From contig JANLSO010000163.1 in NCBI GenBank assembly GCA_031362405.1, positions 1 through 8,152 on the forward strand: a stretch of 8,152 bases of DNA. The letters run 5' to 3'. This document shows, in pieces, positions 1 to 6,568 of the stretch. The stretch's first letter is position 1. Every line of letters starts with the position of its first letter. Origin of the DNA: JANLSO01 sp031362405 (GTDB taxonomy: Bacteria > Actinomycetota > Thermoleophilia > Miltoncostaeales > Miltoncostaeaceae). The notes under the pieces are model-generated. The model saw nothing but the letters and a program-made list of their open reading frames with translations. It was not told the DNA's origin and did no database searches. The translations under genes were made by a program, and so were the position numbers.

Positions 1-634
1 TCTTACGGTCGAGCTCTGGCGCGTCGTCGAGCAGCATCACCGCGCCGTCGATCGCCACGCGCGTGAAGCCCTCACCGCGGATGTGGTCAAGCACGTCCTT
101 GTGCTCGCCCTTTCGACCCCGCACGACGGGGGCCATCACCATGAAGCGGGTGCCCTCGTCGAGCTCCAACACACGGTCGACGATCTGCTCGACACTCTGG
201 CCCGAGATCGGCCGGCCGCACACCGCGCAGTGGGGTTCCCCGACGCGTGCGTAGAGCAGCCGCAGGTAGTCGTAGACCTCGGTCACGGTCGCCACGGTCG
301 AGCGGGGGTTGCGGCTCGTGGTCTTCTGGTCGATCGAGATCGCCGGCGACAGGCCGTCGATGTGATCGACGTCGGGCTTGTTCATCTGCCCGAGGAACTG
401 CCGTGCGTAGGTCGAGAGGCTCTCGACGTACCTGCGCTGGCCCTCCGCGTAAAGCGTGTCGAACGCGAGGCTCGACTTTCCACTGCCCGACAGGCCGGTC
501 ACGACCACGAGCGCGTCGCGGGGCATCTCGACCGTGATGTCGCGAAGATTGTGCTCGCGGGCACCCACGACACGAATGACAGAGCTGCTGCGGTGCGCCG
601 CGGACGACGATGTCGAGATTGGTTGACGCGCCAC
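1..634 (-). CDS. uvrA: UvrA, excinuclease ABC subunit A (N-terminal part, runs off left edge)
   Basis: UvrA is the dimeric ABC-type ATPase that finds bulky DNA lesions and loads UvrB in nucleotide excision repair. About 211 codons are visible. The family opening GAREHNL is at residues 24-30 and the first Walker A, GLSGSGKSS, at 47-55. The UvrA-typical stretches YVESLSTYARQFLGQM (about 69-84), GLSPAISIDQK (94-104) and NPRSTVATVTEVYDYLRLLY (109-128) follow. A CxxCG pair at 136-140 begins the region that carries the first zinc module. The start is GTG at 632-634, the only usable start between an in-frame TGA just upstream and the conserved core. It gives about 18 extra Ser-rich residues compared with typical UvrA. 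No Shine-Dalgarno is seen, and a TACACT box lies 6 nt upstream. Family assignment is very secure; the C-terminal ATPase and remaining zinc modules are outside the window. Confidence 0.96.
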   Translation of the reverse strand, partial: MARQPISTSSSAAHRSSSVIRVVGAREHNLRDITVEMPRDALVVVTGLSGSGKSSLAFDTLYAEGQRRYVESLSTYARQFLGQMNKPDVDHIDGLSPAISIDQKTTSRNPRSTVATVTEVYDYLRLLYARVGEPHCAVCGRPISGQSVEQIVDRVLELDEGTRFMVMAPVVRGRKGEHKDVLDHIRGEGFTRVAIDGAVMLLDDAPELDRK

Positions 635-640
635 GGGTCA

Positions 641-646
641 AGTGTA
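641..646 (-). promoter_or_regulatory. Putative -10 box of a leaderless uvrA promoter
   Basis: On the minus strand TACACT (pattern TANNNT) is followed by exactly 6 nt and then the uvrA GTG start at 634. That spacing puts the expected transcription start at or beside the start codon, as in leaderless transcripts common in Actinomycetota. No purine-rich ribosome binding site is present between them. No convincing -35 hexamer is visible at 16-18 nt upstream. Inferred from position only. Confidence 0.45.
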
Positions 647-712
647 GAGACCGGGTCGGGCGGGTAGACCTGGTGCGGAACCGGTCCCCCGCAGGATTCT
701 CGAATGCCTGCC

Positions 713-718
713 TATCAT
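713..718 (+). promoter_or_regulatory. Possible -10 box for the ftsH-like gene
   Basis: TATCAT matches the TANNNT pattern and lies about 107 nt before the ATG at 825. The sequence 17 nt upstream is not a recognisable -35. This is the best candidate in the spacer for plus-strand transcription, but it is weak and rests on hexamer similarity alone. Confidence 0.2.
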
Positions 719-824
719 CGGCTGCCGGTTCACTCAGGTTCAGGGCGGACCGACCGATGACAGGGGCCTACGCGATTACCGGGCCCCGGACGGCCGCCCC
801 ACGACATGCAAGGCGTCGGAATCC

Positions 825-2999
825 ATGAAGCTCTCTGCGACTCTCCGTAGCGCGGTCGCGCTCGTTCCCCTCCTTGGTGCGTTCTGCCTACCCGCGCTCG
901 GCGCGCCGACCGCCGTCGCCCCCGCAGCGCTCGTCGCACCTCTCGGGGTCGACTCCTCGCCGGCGGTGGTGCCGTACATCCAGTTCTTGCGCGCGGCGGG
1001 TACCGGCAACCTCAATGCCGCGGTCGTTGACGGTTCCGCCTATTGGGTGGCAGGCATCGACCGAAAGGGCCATGTTGTGGCGGCTGAAGTGCCGCGCCCC
1101 AAGTCAGGCGCCGACTTCGGTACCACCAGCAGCGAGACTCCCACGGGCCGTCCCGGCATCTTCACGCTTGCCGACTGGTTGCGCACGAAGGGTGTGGCGG
1201 TCGTGGCCGCCTCCGCGCCTGCGGAGAAAAGCGGCCTCAGCCCGCTGATGCGCTTCCTCGTGCTGCCGTTGGGGATCGGCGTTGCGTTTGCGTTCATCAT
1301 CGGCGTGATGCTGGTAATCCGTGGACGCAACCCTGCCGGCCGTAGGGGTGGAGGAGCCCAGGGGCATGGCCGAATCCGCAAGACCGCCCTCATCGAAGCT
1401 CCCGCGACACGTTTCGACGATGTCGCCGGTTGCGACGAGTGCGTTGAAGAACTTCGCGAAGTTGTGACGTTTCTGAAAGAGCCCGAGCGCTTCGCCGCCG
1501 TCGGCGCCCGGATGCCGCGCGGCGTGATCCTGTTCGGCCCTCCCGGAACCGGCAAGACGCTTCTTGCCAAGGCCGTCGCCGGTGAGGCCGGGGTGCCCTT
1601 CTACGCCCTGTCGGGATCCGACTTCGTCGACACGTTCGTCGGCGTGGGTTCGGCTCGGGTCCGAGACCTGTTTGCTGAGGCCCGCAAGCAGGAGAACGGC
1701 GCGATCATCTTCTTCGACGAGATCGACGCGATCGGCAAGGCCCGCAGCGGTGGCCCCTCCGGCGCCGATTCCGAGCGTGAAGCCACCCTGAACCAGCTCC
1801 TCGTCGAGCTCGACGGCTTCGGAACGACCGACCGCGTTGTCGTGATGGCCGCGACGAACCGGATCGACATGCTCGACCAAGCCCTCACCCGCCCCGGCCG
1901 CTTCGACCGTCGCGTGCAGGTGGGGCTGCCGGCCGAGGCCGGGCGCTTGGCGATCCTCGGCCTCTACGCCGAGAACAAGCCCTTTGAAGACGTGGAGGAT
2001 CTCGCCCACGTAGCGACGATCACCGCAGGCTTTGCCGGTGCGGATCTCGCGAACCTGCTCAACGAGGCCGCGATCATGACCGGCCGCGCCGGCCGGACGC
2101 AGATCACCTCGGCCGACCTCGACGAGGGAATGCTGCGTGCGATCGCCGGGCCCGAGAAGCGCGATCGCCGCATCGCCCCGGGCGAGCTTGAGACCATCGC
2201 CTGGCACGAGGCGGGCCACTGCCTCGCCGCCGAGCTGTGCCCCACGCATCAGAAGACCCAGCGGGTGACGATCCTGGCCCGCGGCGACACCGGTGGGCTG
2301 GCCCTTTTCGGCAGCGACGACCGGACGCTGACCTCTCCGCAGCAGCTGCATGAACGAATGGTCGTGGCCATGGCCGGCCGCGCGGCCGAGCAGGTGGGCT
2401 TCGGGGTGATCTCCTCCGGGGCCGCCAACGACCTCGAGCAGGCGAACTCCGCCGCACGAAGTGCCGTCGAGCAGCTGGGCTTCTCCCCCATCGTCGGCCA
2501 GATCGCCGTCACGAAGGGCCCGAACGCCATGCAGATGTCGGAAGACACCCGCCGGGCTATCGACATCGAGATCTCCGCGATGGTCGACGCCGCCTACCGC
2601 GACGCCGTGGCGATGATGAGCGAGCACCGCGACGAGCTGGAGGCCCTTGCCGCCGCCCTGCTGGAACGCGAGCAGATCGACCGTTCGGAAATCGAGGATC
2701 TCCTCGGAGCCCTCGTGGCCTCCGATCACCGGCGCCGCCCGCGCCGCCAGGGGGCCTTGCCGACGGATCGCCGGATCCCCGCCGTTGTTACCGAGCTGCC
2801 CCCGCCGGAGCCCGAGTCGGGCCGCCGGGCGCGCGTGCCGCGCCCGAGCCTCCGCGTTCCCCTTCCCCCCATTCCCGTCGCCGCCCTTCGTAAGGCCGGC
2901 TCACTGACGGCCGCTCTCATGGGAGCCCGGCCGAAACGACGCATACGCGGGGCGCGAGCCGACCGCCGAGGCACGTCCGGGCAGGGCCTGACCGGCTAG
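825..2999 (+). CDS. ftsH: FtsH-like membrane ATP-dependent zinc metalloprotease (AAA + peptidase M41)
   Basis: FtsH is a hexameric inner-membrane AAA protease that extracts and degrades membrane and some cytosolic proteins. This 724-residue protein has a basic N-terminus and a hydrophobic segment at about 9-28. An extracytoplasmic region with the FtsH-like YIQFLRAAGTGNL (51-63) follows, then a second membrane helix at about 142-165. The AAA domain shows Walker A GPPGTGKT (238-245), pore motif FVG (271-273), Walker B IIFFDEID (294-301), and a second region of homology ending RPGRFDRR with arginine fingers R356 and R359. The M41 domain has HEAGH (461-465; H461, E462, H465) and the third zinc ligand D536 in GAANDLEQA. 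All catalytic residues are present. The peptidase domain is compact around 555-575, where the usual FLGR-type segment is missing. An Arg/Pro-rich tail fills about 635-724. The ATG start has only a weak AAGG/GGA upstream. It may be a second, specialised FtsH paralogue rather than the housekeeping copy; that is inference. It ends in TAG. Confidence 0.93.
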   Translation: MKLSATLRSAVALVPLLGAFCLPALGAPTAVAPAALVAPLGVDSSPAVVPYIQFLRAAGTGNLNAAVVDGSAYWVAGIDRKGHVVAAEVPRPKSGADFGTTSSETPTGRPGIFTLADWLRTKGVAVVAASAPAEKSGLSPLMRFLVLPLGIGVAFAFIIGVMLVIRGRNPAGRRGGGAQGHGRIRKTALIEAPATRFDDVAGCDECVEELREVVTFLKEPERFAAVGARMPRGVILFGPPGTGKTLLAKAVAGEAGVPFYALSGSDFVDTFVGVGSARVRDLFAEARKQENGAIIFFDEIDAIGKARSGGPSGADSEREATLNQLLVELDGFGTTDRVVVMAATNRIDMLDQALTRPGRFDRRVQVGLPAEAGRLAILGLYAENKPFEDVEDLAHVATITAGFAGADLANLLNEAAIMTGRAGRTQITSADLDEGMLRAIAGPEKRDRRIAPGELETIAWHEAGHCLAAELCPTHQKTQRVTILARGDTGGLALFGSDDRTLTSPQQLHERMVVAMAGRAAEQVGFGVISSGAANDLEQANSAARSAVEQLGFSPIVGQIAVTKGPNAMQMSEDTRRAIDIEISAMVDAAYRDAVAMMSEHRDELEALAAALLEREQIDRSEIEDLLGALVASDHRRRPRRQGALPTDRRIPAVVTELPPPEPESGRRARVPRPSLRVPLPPIPVAALRKAGSLTAALMGARPKRRIRGARADRRGTSGQGLTG

Positions 3000-3047
3000 T
3001 CCCAGGTCAGGTCTATTGCTCACTGTGCTGGTCATATTCTGCTGAGC
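3000..3047 (+). other. Short spacer between ftsH-like and DUF4143 genes
   Basis: The 48 nt between the two plus-strand genes are locally AT-richer than their surroundings. They contain no terminator-like hairpin and no Shine-Dalgarno. They are open in the frame of both neighbours, so a single TAG (2997-2999) separates the two reading frames. Confidence 0.5.
3035..3040 (+). promoter_or_regulatory. Putative leaderless -10 box for the DUF4143 gene
   Basis: TATTCT (TANNNT) ends 7 nt before the GTG at 3048, with the alternative ATG at 3051. This mirrors the spacing seen before uvrA and uvrB. A TTGCTC at 3016-3021 is too close (13 nt) to be a standard -35. The box suggests the gene can be transcribed separately from the ftsH-like gene; this is inferred from sequence spacing only. 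Confidence 0.35.
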
Positions 3048-4151
3048 GTGATGAGCAATGCCTCTGATCTTGTCCCGCGCTTCCTGTCCGAGCGAATCGT
3101 CGGCGGGCGTGCCCGCTCCCCGGTCGTCACGATCGTCGGCCCGCGGCAATCCGGCAAGACCACGCTCGCCCGGAACCTCGTCGGCACCCACGGATACCGC
3201 ACGCTCGACGATCCGCTGACCCTCCAGGAAGTCTCCGCCGACCCGCTCACCTTCCTGCGAGGGCTTCCCCATCCCACCGTCATCGACGAGGTCCAGCACA
3301 GCCCTGCGCTTCTGCGCGCAGTAAAGCTGGTCGTCGACGAGGACCGTCGCCCAGGAAGGTTTCTCATCACGGGGTCGGCCGACGTCCTCGCGATCCCCAG
3401 ATCTCGGAGTCGCTTGCCGGCCGGACCCGGTTTCACACCCTGCACCCTCTCGCCCAGGCGGAGATCCGACGGACTCAAAGCTGACCCGCGCGAGCGGCGG
3501 ATGTGGCTGGGCAGCTACATCACAGCGATCGTTCAGCGTGATCTTCGCGATCTCGGAGCAATCCGTCAGGCGACGGCGGTTCCCCGGCTGCTGACGATTG
3601 TCGCGGCCCAGTCGCCGGGAGATCTGAGCACCTCAGCTCTCTCGACCGAGATCGGCCTCAACCGGGCCACGATTGATCGCTACCTCGGTTTGCTGGAGCA
3701 AACCTTCATCCTGCGCAGGGTGCCCGCGTGGCACGCGAACGTTCGCACGCAACAAATCCGATCACCCAAGACGCTGATTGTCGACCCGGCCCTGCAGAGT
3801 CATCTCGTCGACGTCGACGGCGACCAGCTCGCCCGCGATCCTTCGCGCCTCGGTCGTCTCGTCGAGACGTTCGTGGGAACGGAGCTCCTGAGACTCGCGT
3901 CGTGGGCCGACGGCGAGTATCGGTTGCATCACTGGCGGTCATCGAACTCCAAGGTGGATTTCGTGATCGAGCGCGGGGACCAGATCATGGGAGTCGAGGT
4001 CACGATCTCCTCGACAGTCGGCACCGATGCTTTCCGGGGACTGCGCGCCCTCAGATCGGCTGAGCCGAACCGCTTCTGTCGTGGGATTGTTCTGTACGCG
4101 GGGCCCCGCCACGTGTCCTTCGGCGACGAGATGAGCGCGCGATTCCACTGA
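3048..4151 (+). CDS. AAA-ATPase / DUF4143-family protein with out-of-frame, deleted middle (probably decayed)
   Basis: Members of this family have an N-terminal AAA ATPase and a C-terminal DUF4143 region with a nuclease-like fold. They are common accessory genes of unclear role. The 367-residue frame has P-loop GPRQSGKTT (31-39), Walker B TVIDEVQ (77-83) and sensor-like FLITGSAD (105-112). The DUF4143 part includes the SYITAIVQRDLRDL stretch (156-169), a helix-turn-helix-like LSTEIGLNRATIDRYLGLLE (198-217) and the KVDFVIE...GVEV core (302-318). Residues about 118-143 do not resemble the family. Frame -1 over 3398-3481 does encode a family-like segment (SESLAGR, then FHTLHPLAQAEI), and it ends at a TGA at 3482-3484. 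The family's usual 50-70 residues before the RRxWxxSYI motif are absent. A lost base near the C-run at 3395-3398 plus a deletion near 3475-3490 would explain this with the frame restored. Start is GTG 3048 or ATG 3051. Probably non-functional. Confidence 0.82.
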   Translation: MMSNASDLVPRFLSERIVGGRARSPVVTIVGPRQSGKTTLARNLVGTHGYRTLDDPLTLQEVSADPLTFLRGLPHPTVIDEVQHSPALLRAVKLVVDEDRRPGRFLITGSADVLAIPRSRSRLPAGPGFTPCTLSPRRRSDGLKADPRERRMWLGSYITAIVQRDLRDLGAIRQATAVPRLLTIVAAQSPGDLSTSALSTEIGLNRATIDRYLGLLEQTFILRRVPAWHANVRTQQIRSPKTLIVDPALQSHLVDVDGDQLARDPSRLGRLVETFVGTELLRLASWADGEYRLHHWRSSNSKVDFVIERGDQIMGVEVTISSTVGTDAFRGLRALRSAEPNRFCRGIVLYAGPRHVSFGDEMSARFH

Positions 4152-4211
4152 GCGCCCTCTGGGGCACGGTCGTGGCGTGATCAGATGCACCACAGGCGCC
4201 GGGCACCGGTG
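4152..4211. other. Convergent intergenic spacer
   Basis: These 60 nt lie between two converging genes. Only a weak 4-bp GCCC/GGGC hairpin (about 4154-4165) is seen, with no T-run on either strand, so no intrinsic terminator can be supported. Confidence 0.4.
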
Positions 4212-4448
4212 TTAGCTGCCCGAACCGTCCCACCGCCGGAGGATCTCGTCGTGGCGGCGGCGGCGCTCACCTTCCTCATCCCACGGCAGGTCGTCGCAGG
4301 TCGCAGCCGGCCGGCCGTCGCCCCACAGAGCACCGGTTCCGGGCAGCCCGAGGATCGCGGCAAACAGATCGTCTTCATCGAGGCCCGGGGCGCTCGCCGA
4401 ACGAAACGTCACGTCCGGTGGCACGCGGTGGTCCTCGGGGTCGATCAC
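4212..4448 (-). CDS. Small acidic hypothetical protein translationally coupled to uvrB
   Basis: This is a 78-residue protein that I do not recognise. Its GTG start (4446-4448) overlaps the uvrB TGA stop (4445-4447) in a GTGA arrangement, the classic layout for translational coupling. That overlap is the main reason to believe it. The protein is hydrophilic, with Asp/Glu clusters (DEDD at 24-27, CDD at 51-53, WDEEGERRRRHDE at 56-68) and a Gly/Pro/Trp-containing centre (LGLPGTGALWGDGRP, 33-47). It has no membrane segment or signal peptide and only one cysteine. The C-terminal charged helix-like part (about 57-73) could be a binding segment. It would be co-transcribed with uvrB. No function is proposed. 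It could still be a chance frame, but codon composition and spacing look genuine. Confidence 0.62.
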   Translation of the reverse strand: MIDPEDHRVPPDVTFRSASAPGLDEDDLFAAILGLPGTGALWGDGRPAATCDDLPWDEEGERRRRHDEILRRWDGSGS

Positions 4449-6469
4449 GCCGCCGGCGCCGTCTGACGCTGGGTGATCTCCGCGCGCAACTCGGCGATCT
4501 CATCGCGCAGGGCGGCGGCCGCTTCGAAGTGGAGGTCTTCGGCTGCGGTGAACATCTGGGTCTCGAGCTCGACGATCGTGGTCTCGATCTCCGAGATCGA
4601 GGCATCGGGGGCAACGATCCGCTCGACTCGGGCCCGCCGTCGCGAGCCCTTGCCGGTGGTCTCACCGAGGCCGAGCATCTCGGCGATGTCCGACACGCCC
4701 TTGACGATCGACTGCGGCGTGATGCCGTGTTCGGTGTTGTAGGCGACCTGGATCGCGCGCCGTCGATCGGTTTCGGCGATGGCGGTCTCCATGGCCTCGG
4801 TGCGTCGGTCGGCATACATCAGCACCCGGCCGTTCACATTACGAGCGGCCCGGCCAATGGTCTGCACAAGCGCGGTGTTCCCGCGCAGAAACCCTTCCTT
4901 GTCGGCGTCGATGATCGCCACGAGCGTCACTTCCGGAAGGTCGAGGCCTTCGCGCAGCAGGTTCACACCGACGAGCACATCGAACTGTCCGAGGCGCAGC
5001 TCACGGACGATCTTGATGCGCTCGATCGTGTCGACCTCGGAGTGCAGGTACCGGGCCTTGACGCCGGCCTCGGCCAGGTACTCGGTGAGGTCTTCCGCCA
5101 TCCGCTTGGTCAGTGTCGTGACCAGCACACGCTCGCTCTTTTCGACCCGCAGCCGAATCTCCGACAACAGATCATCGATCTGGTTCTTCGTCGGCCGGAC
5201 CTCGACCTCGGGGTCGACGAGGCCAGTTGGGCGGATGATCTGCTCGACGATATGGCCGGAGCTACGCCGCTCGAAGTCACCTGGCGTGGCCGAGACGAAC
5301 ACCGTCTGGTTCACGCGCTCGAGGAACTCATCGAACTGCAGCGGCCGATTGTCGAGCGCGGAGGGCAGCCGAAAGCCGTAGTCGATCAGCGCCAGCTTGC
5401 GGGAACGGTCGCCCTCGTACATCCCCCGCAGCTGGCCCATGGTGTTGTGCGACTCGTCGATGAAGCAGACGAAGTCGTCAGGGAAGAAGTCGATCAGCGT
5501 GTGCGGCGAGCTGCCGGGTTCGCGGCCGTCGAGAATTCGCGAGTAGTTCTCGATACCCGAGCAGAAGCCGAGCTCGCGCATCATCTCCATGTCGTACTCG
5601 GTGCGTTGGCGAAGGCGGTGGGCCTCGACGAGCTTGCCCTGACCCTCGAACAGCGCGACCTGCTGCTCGAGCTCAGCCCGGATCACCTTCAGCGAGCGCT
5701 CAATCGTGTCGGCGGGCGTGATGTAGTGCGTCGCCGGGTAGATCGCCGCGTGGCCGGGGGTCGAGATGACCTCGCCGGTCAATGGGTCGTACTCGGTGAT
5801 GCTCTCGATTTCATCGCCGAAGAACTGGATCCGGTAGGCCGTTTGCGCATATGCCGGTTGGATCTCGAGGACATCCCCCTTGACCCGGAACCGACCGCGC
5901 TCGAGGACCATGTCGTTGCGTTGGTACTGCACCTCGACCAGACGCCGAAGCACGGTCTCGCGTGGGTACTCCTCCCCAACGGTCAACAGGACGAGCCGAT
6001 CGCGGTAGATCTCCGGCGATCCGACGCCGTAGATACAGCTGACTGACGCGACGATCACGACGTCCCTGCGTGCGAGGAGCGAGGCCGTGGCGGCGTGCCG
6101 CAACCGGTCAATCTCATCGTTGATCGAGCTGTCTTTCTCGATGTACGTGTCGCTGGAGGCGATGTACGCCTCGGGCTGGTAGTAGTCGTAGTAGCTGACG
6201 AAGTACTCGACCGCCGCGCCGGGCAGCAGCTCGCGGAACTCGTTGCAGAGCTGGGCCGCGAGCGTCTTGTTATGGGCGATCACCAACGCTGGACGACCGG
6301 TATCGGCGATGACGTTCGCCATCGTGAAGGTCTTGCCCTACCCCGTGACCCCAAGCAGCGTCTGGAAGCGCTCTCCACGATCGAGTCCGGCATGGAGCTC
6401 GGAGATCGCCTGTGGTTGATCCCCCGTGGGAACGTAGGCGTCGTGGACGACGAAGGCGTTTGAACTCAT
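4445..6469 (-). CDS. uvrB: UvrB, excinuclease ABC subunit B, interrupted by an in-frame TAG in the Walker A motif
   Basis: UvrB is the helicase-like subunit that verifies damage handed over by UvrA and recruits UvrC. The full frame is 675 codons including the stop (674 aa if codon 44 is counted). It starts at ATG 6467-6469 and reads MSSNAFVVHDAYVPTGDQPQ. The Walker A region reads LLGVTG-stop-GKTFT: the codon for the conserved Ser (residue 44) is TAG at 6338-6340. Everything after it is intact. The damage-clamping beta-hairpin is at about 92-115 (YDYYQPEAY at 94-102), Walker B DESH at 338-341, the GFRLPSALDNRPL stretch at about 365-377, NLLREGLDLPEV at about 503-514, and motif VI QTIGRAARN at 536-544. 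A C-terminal UVR motif lies at about 629-664. Re-initiation at Met50 (6322) would give 625 residues lacking the P-loop and so no ATPase. Recent mutation or sequence error are the main explanations. Confidence 0.95.
6338..6340 (-). other. In-frame amber codon replacing the P-loop serine of UvrB
   Basis: On the minus strand the codons read GTC ACG GGG TAG GGC AAG ACC, where the family has G-V-T-G-S-G-K-T. One base change from TCG to TAG (plus-strand position 6339) explains it. The frame on both sides is unmistakably UvrB. Confidence 0.95.
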
Positions 6470-6475
6470 GAGATC

Positions 6476-6481
6476 AGGGTA
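6476..6481 (-). promoter_or_regulatory. Putative -10 box of a leaderless uvrB promoter
   Basis: TACCCT (TANNNT) on the minus strand lies exactly 6 nt before the uvrB ATG at 6469, the same gap as TACACT to the uvrA GTG. No Shine-Dalgarno is found. It supports ATG 6469 as the true start over in-frame candidates further upstream, and suggests uvrB has its own promoter despite the minus-strand genes upstream. Confidence 0.45.
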
Positions 6482-6558
6482 ACGCGCCTGTCGGTTGTCG
6501 TGCCGCAGTGCGGGCGCCACCACCCATGAAGTGCCAGCATTCCCCACACCCTGCGACC

Positions 6559-6563
6559 GGAGG
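6559..6563 (+). promoter_or_regulatory. Shine-Dalgarno GGAGG that fixes the gloA start
   Basis: GGAGG ends 5 nt before the GTG at 6569-6571. The first in-frame GTG (6563-6565) overlaps the GGAGG itself and so cannot be the start served by it. This is the clearest ribosome binding site in the window and contrasts with the leaderless-looking starts of uvrA and uvrB. Confidence 0.7.
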
Positions 6564-6568
6564 TGCCC

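Larger units (their letters stand above)
635..824. other. Divergent intergenic region between uvrA and the ftsH-like gene
   Basis: This 190-nt spacer separates the divergent starts of uvrA (minus) and the ftsH-like gene (plus). It holds the TACACT box of uvrA at 641-646. A TATCAT hexamer at 713-718 on the plus strand could be a -10 for the ftsH-like gene, with a leader of about 100 nt, but no good -35 pairs with it. A short GC-rich self-complementary stretch lies near 779-789. I found no GAAC-N4-GTTC type LexA box and no convincing open reading frame. Confidence 0.5.
6470..6568. other. Divergent spacer between uvrB and gloA
   Basis: This spacer of about 99 nt carries the uvrB-side TACCCT box (6476-6481) and the gloA ribosome binding site (6559-6563). 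A TTGTCG at 6495-6500 on the plus strand resembles a -35, but no -10 is found at the right distance. No other gene is supported here. Confidence 0.4.

Noticed and set aside
83..667. Plus-strand and alternate minus-strand frames over uvrA
   Set aside because: The minus frame starting at 634 shows unbroken UvrA motifs to the left edge; the others are shadows.
635..720. LexA/SOS box upstream of uvrA, and likewise near uvrB
   Set aside because: I looked for GAAC-N4-GTTC type palindromes. Only half-sites were found (GGAACCGGTCC near 677-687, TGAAC near 6461), without a matching partner.
1104..2729. Long minus-strand open frame (541 codons) opposite the ftsH-like gene
   Set aside because: It is a GC-rich shadow frame. 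The plus strand carries full FtsH motifs, and the antisense translation is Gly/His/Arg-rich with no recognisable domain.
4152..4211. Intrinsic terminator between the convergent genes
   Set aside because: Only a 4-bp GC hairpin without a T-run is present on either strand.
4418..6046. Long plus-strand open frame (542 codons) opposite uvrB
   Set aside because: It is antisense to clear UvrB sequence. The product is a low-complexity Asp/Leu/Val/Arg mix typical of complementary frames.
6338..6340. TAG as a reassigned sense codon
   Set aside because: TAG terminates the ftsH-like gene (2997-2999) and gloA (6953-6955) at natural protein ends, so genome-wide reassignment is not supported by this window.
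6563..6565. GTG at 6563 as the gloA start
   Set aside because: It overlaps the GGAGG ribosome binding site; the GTG at 6569 has proper spacing and gives the family-like N-terminus.
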